DNA from: Thermoplasmata archaeon
GTDB taxonomy: Archaea > Thermoplasmatota > Thermoplasmata > Lutacidiplasmatales > UBA184
Direction: 5' to 3'
DNA: 5,314 nt
Assembly (NCBI GenBank): GCA_030040035.1
Contig: JASHUJ010000182.1
Location: 1-5,314, forward strand
Positions 5,209 to 5,314 of the stretch are shown piece after piece. Each line of letters starts with the position of its first letter. The first letter of the stretch is position 1. The position numbers were made by a program, and so were the translations under genes. The notes beneath the pieces were generated by a model. It made no database searches. It was not told the DNA's origin and saw nothing but the letters and a program-made list of their open reading frames with translations.

Positions 5209-5314
5209 ATGCCGAAGGACGAGCCGTCGGCTCCGTCCCCGGACGAAATTCTGGCCGAGCTGCGCCGCCAGTGGAGCGAGGCGCAGGCGGCGGCGGGACG
5301 TCCGGACCGGGCCC
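5209..5314 (+). CDS. Unidentified protein, first 35 residues only (runs off the right edge)
   Basis: From ATG 5209 the frame stays open to the window end: MPKDEPSAPSPDEILAEL, followed by a helix-prone, charged stretch (RRQWSEAQAAAGRPDRA). The beginning is a short Pro/Ser/Asp-rich lead, then an amphipathic helix; there is no signal peptide or membrane segment. Codons are strongly G/C-ending like its neighbours. The well-placed TATA box upstream is the main reason to call it a gene. The visible part is too short to name a family. Confidence 0.6.
   Translation, partial: MPKDEPSAPSPDEILAELRRQWSEAQAAAGRPDRA

Noticed and set aside
1..5314. tRNA or rRNA genes, CRISPR repeats, insertion sequences, attachment sites
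   Set aside because: I looked on both strands and found no cloverleaf arms, spaced direct repeats, transposase motifs or terminal inverted repeats.

Overview
This GC-rich window (roughly 70% G+C by eye) carries six protein genes and no RNA gene, insertion sequence or CRISPR array. It looks archaeal. The evidence is an archaeal-type phosphoglucose/phosphomannose isomerase, RAD55/KaiC-type ATPases arranged as single-domain proteins, and an HD phosphohydrolase of the SAMHD1-like family. In addition, small A/T islands resembling TATA boxes lie about 26-30 bases ahead of several start codons, the pattern expected for leaderless archaeal transcripts. A high-GC member of the Thermoplasmatota or a related euryarchaeal lineage is my best guess. 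No marker gene here fixes the lineage.

Layout. At the left edge, the N-terminal third of a bifunctional phosphoglucose/phosphomannose isomerase runs leftward off the window. A short divergent intergenic region (341-476) separates it from a rightward two-gene unit (477-3364). The first gene of that unit is a 703-residue KaiC-like ATPase with a helical middle, a very long Pro/Ala-rich linker and a Lys/Arg-Ala-Pro tail. Its stop overlaps the start of a second, compact 259-residue KaiC-like ATPase by four bases (ATGA). After 47 bases comes a rightward EVE-domain gene (3412-3912). Its 3' end overlaps by 77 bases the 3' end of a leftward HD-domain phosphohydrolase gene (3836-5104). A 104-base divergent promoter region follows, and the first 35 codons of an unidentified rightward gene (5209 onward) reach the right edge.

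How the genes may work together. The only strongly supported unit is the translationally coupled ATPase pair. The two proteins are divergent paralogues sharing the same insertion between the Walker A and B motifs, so a mixed oligomer or an ATPase-plus-regulator pair is plausible, but the sequence does not reveal the substrate. The EVE protein (a PUA-like fold that in studied cases binds modified bases) and the HD protein (nucleotide phosphohydrolase family) both point to nucleotide or nucleic-acid metabolism. They are convergent, not co-transcribed. The isomerase is sugar-phosphate housekeeping. The most unusual object in the window is the long-tailed KaiC-like protein and its coupled partner.
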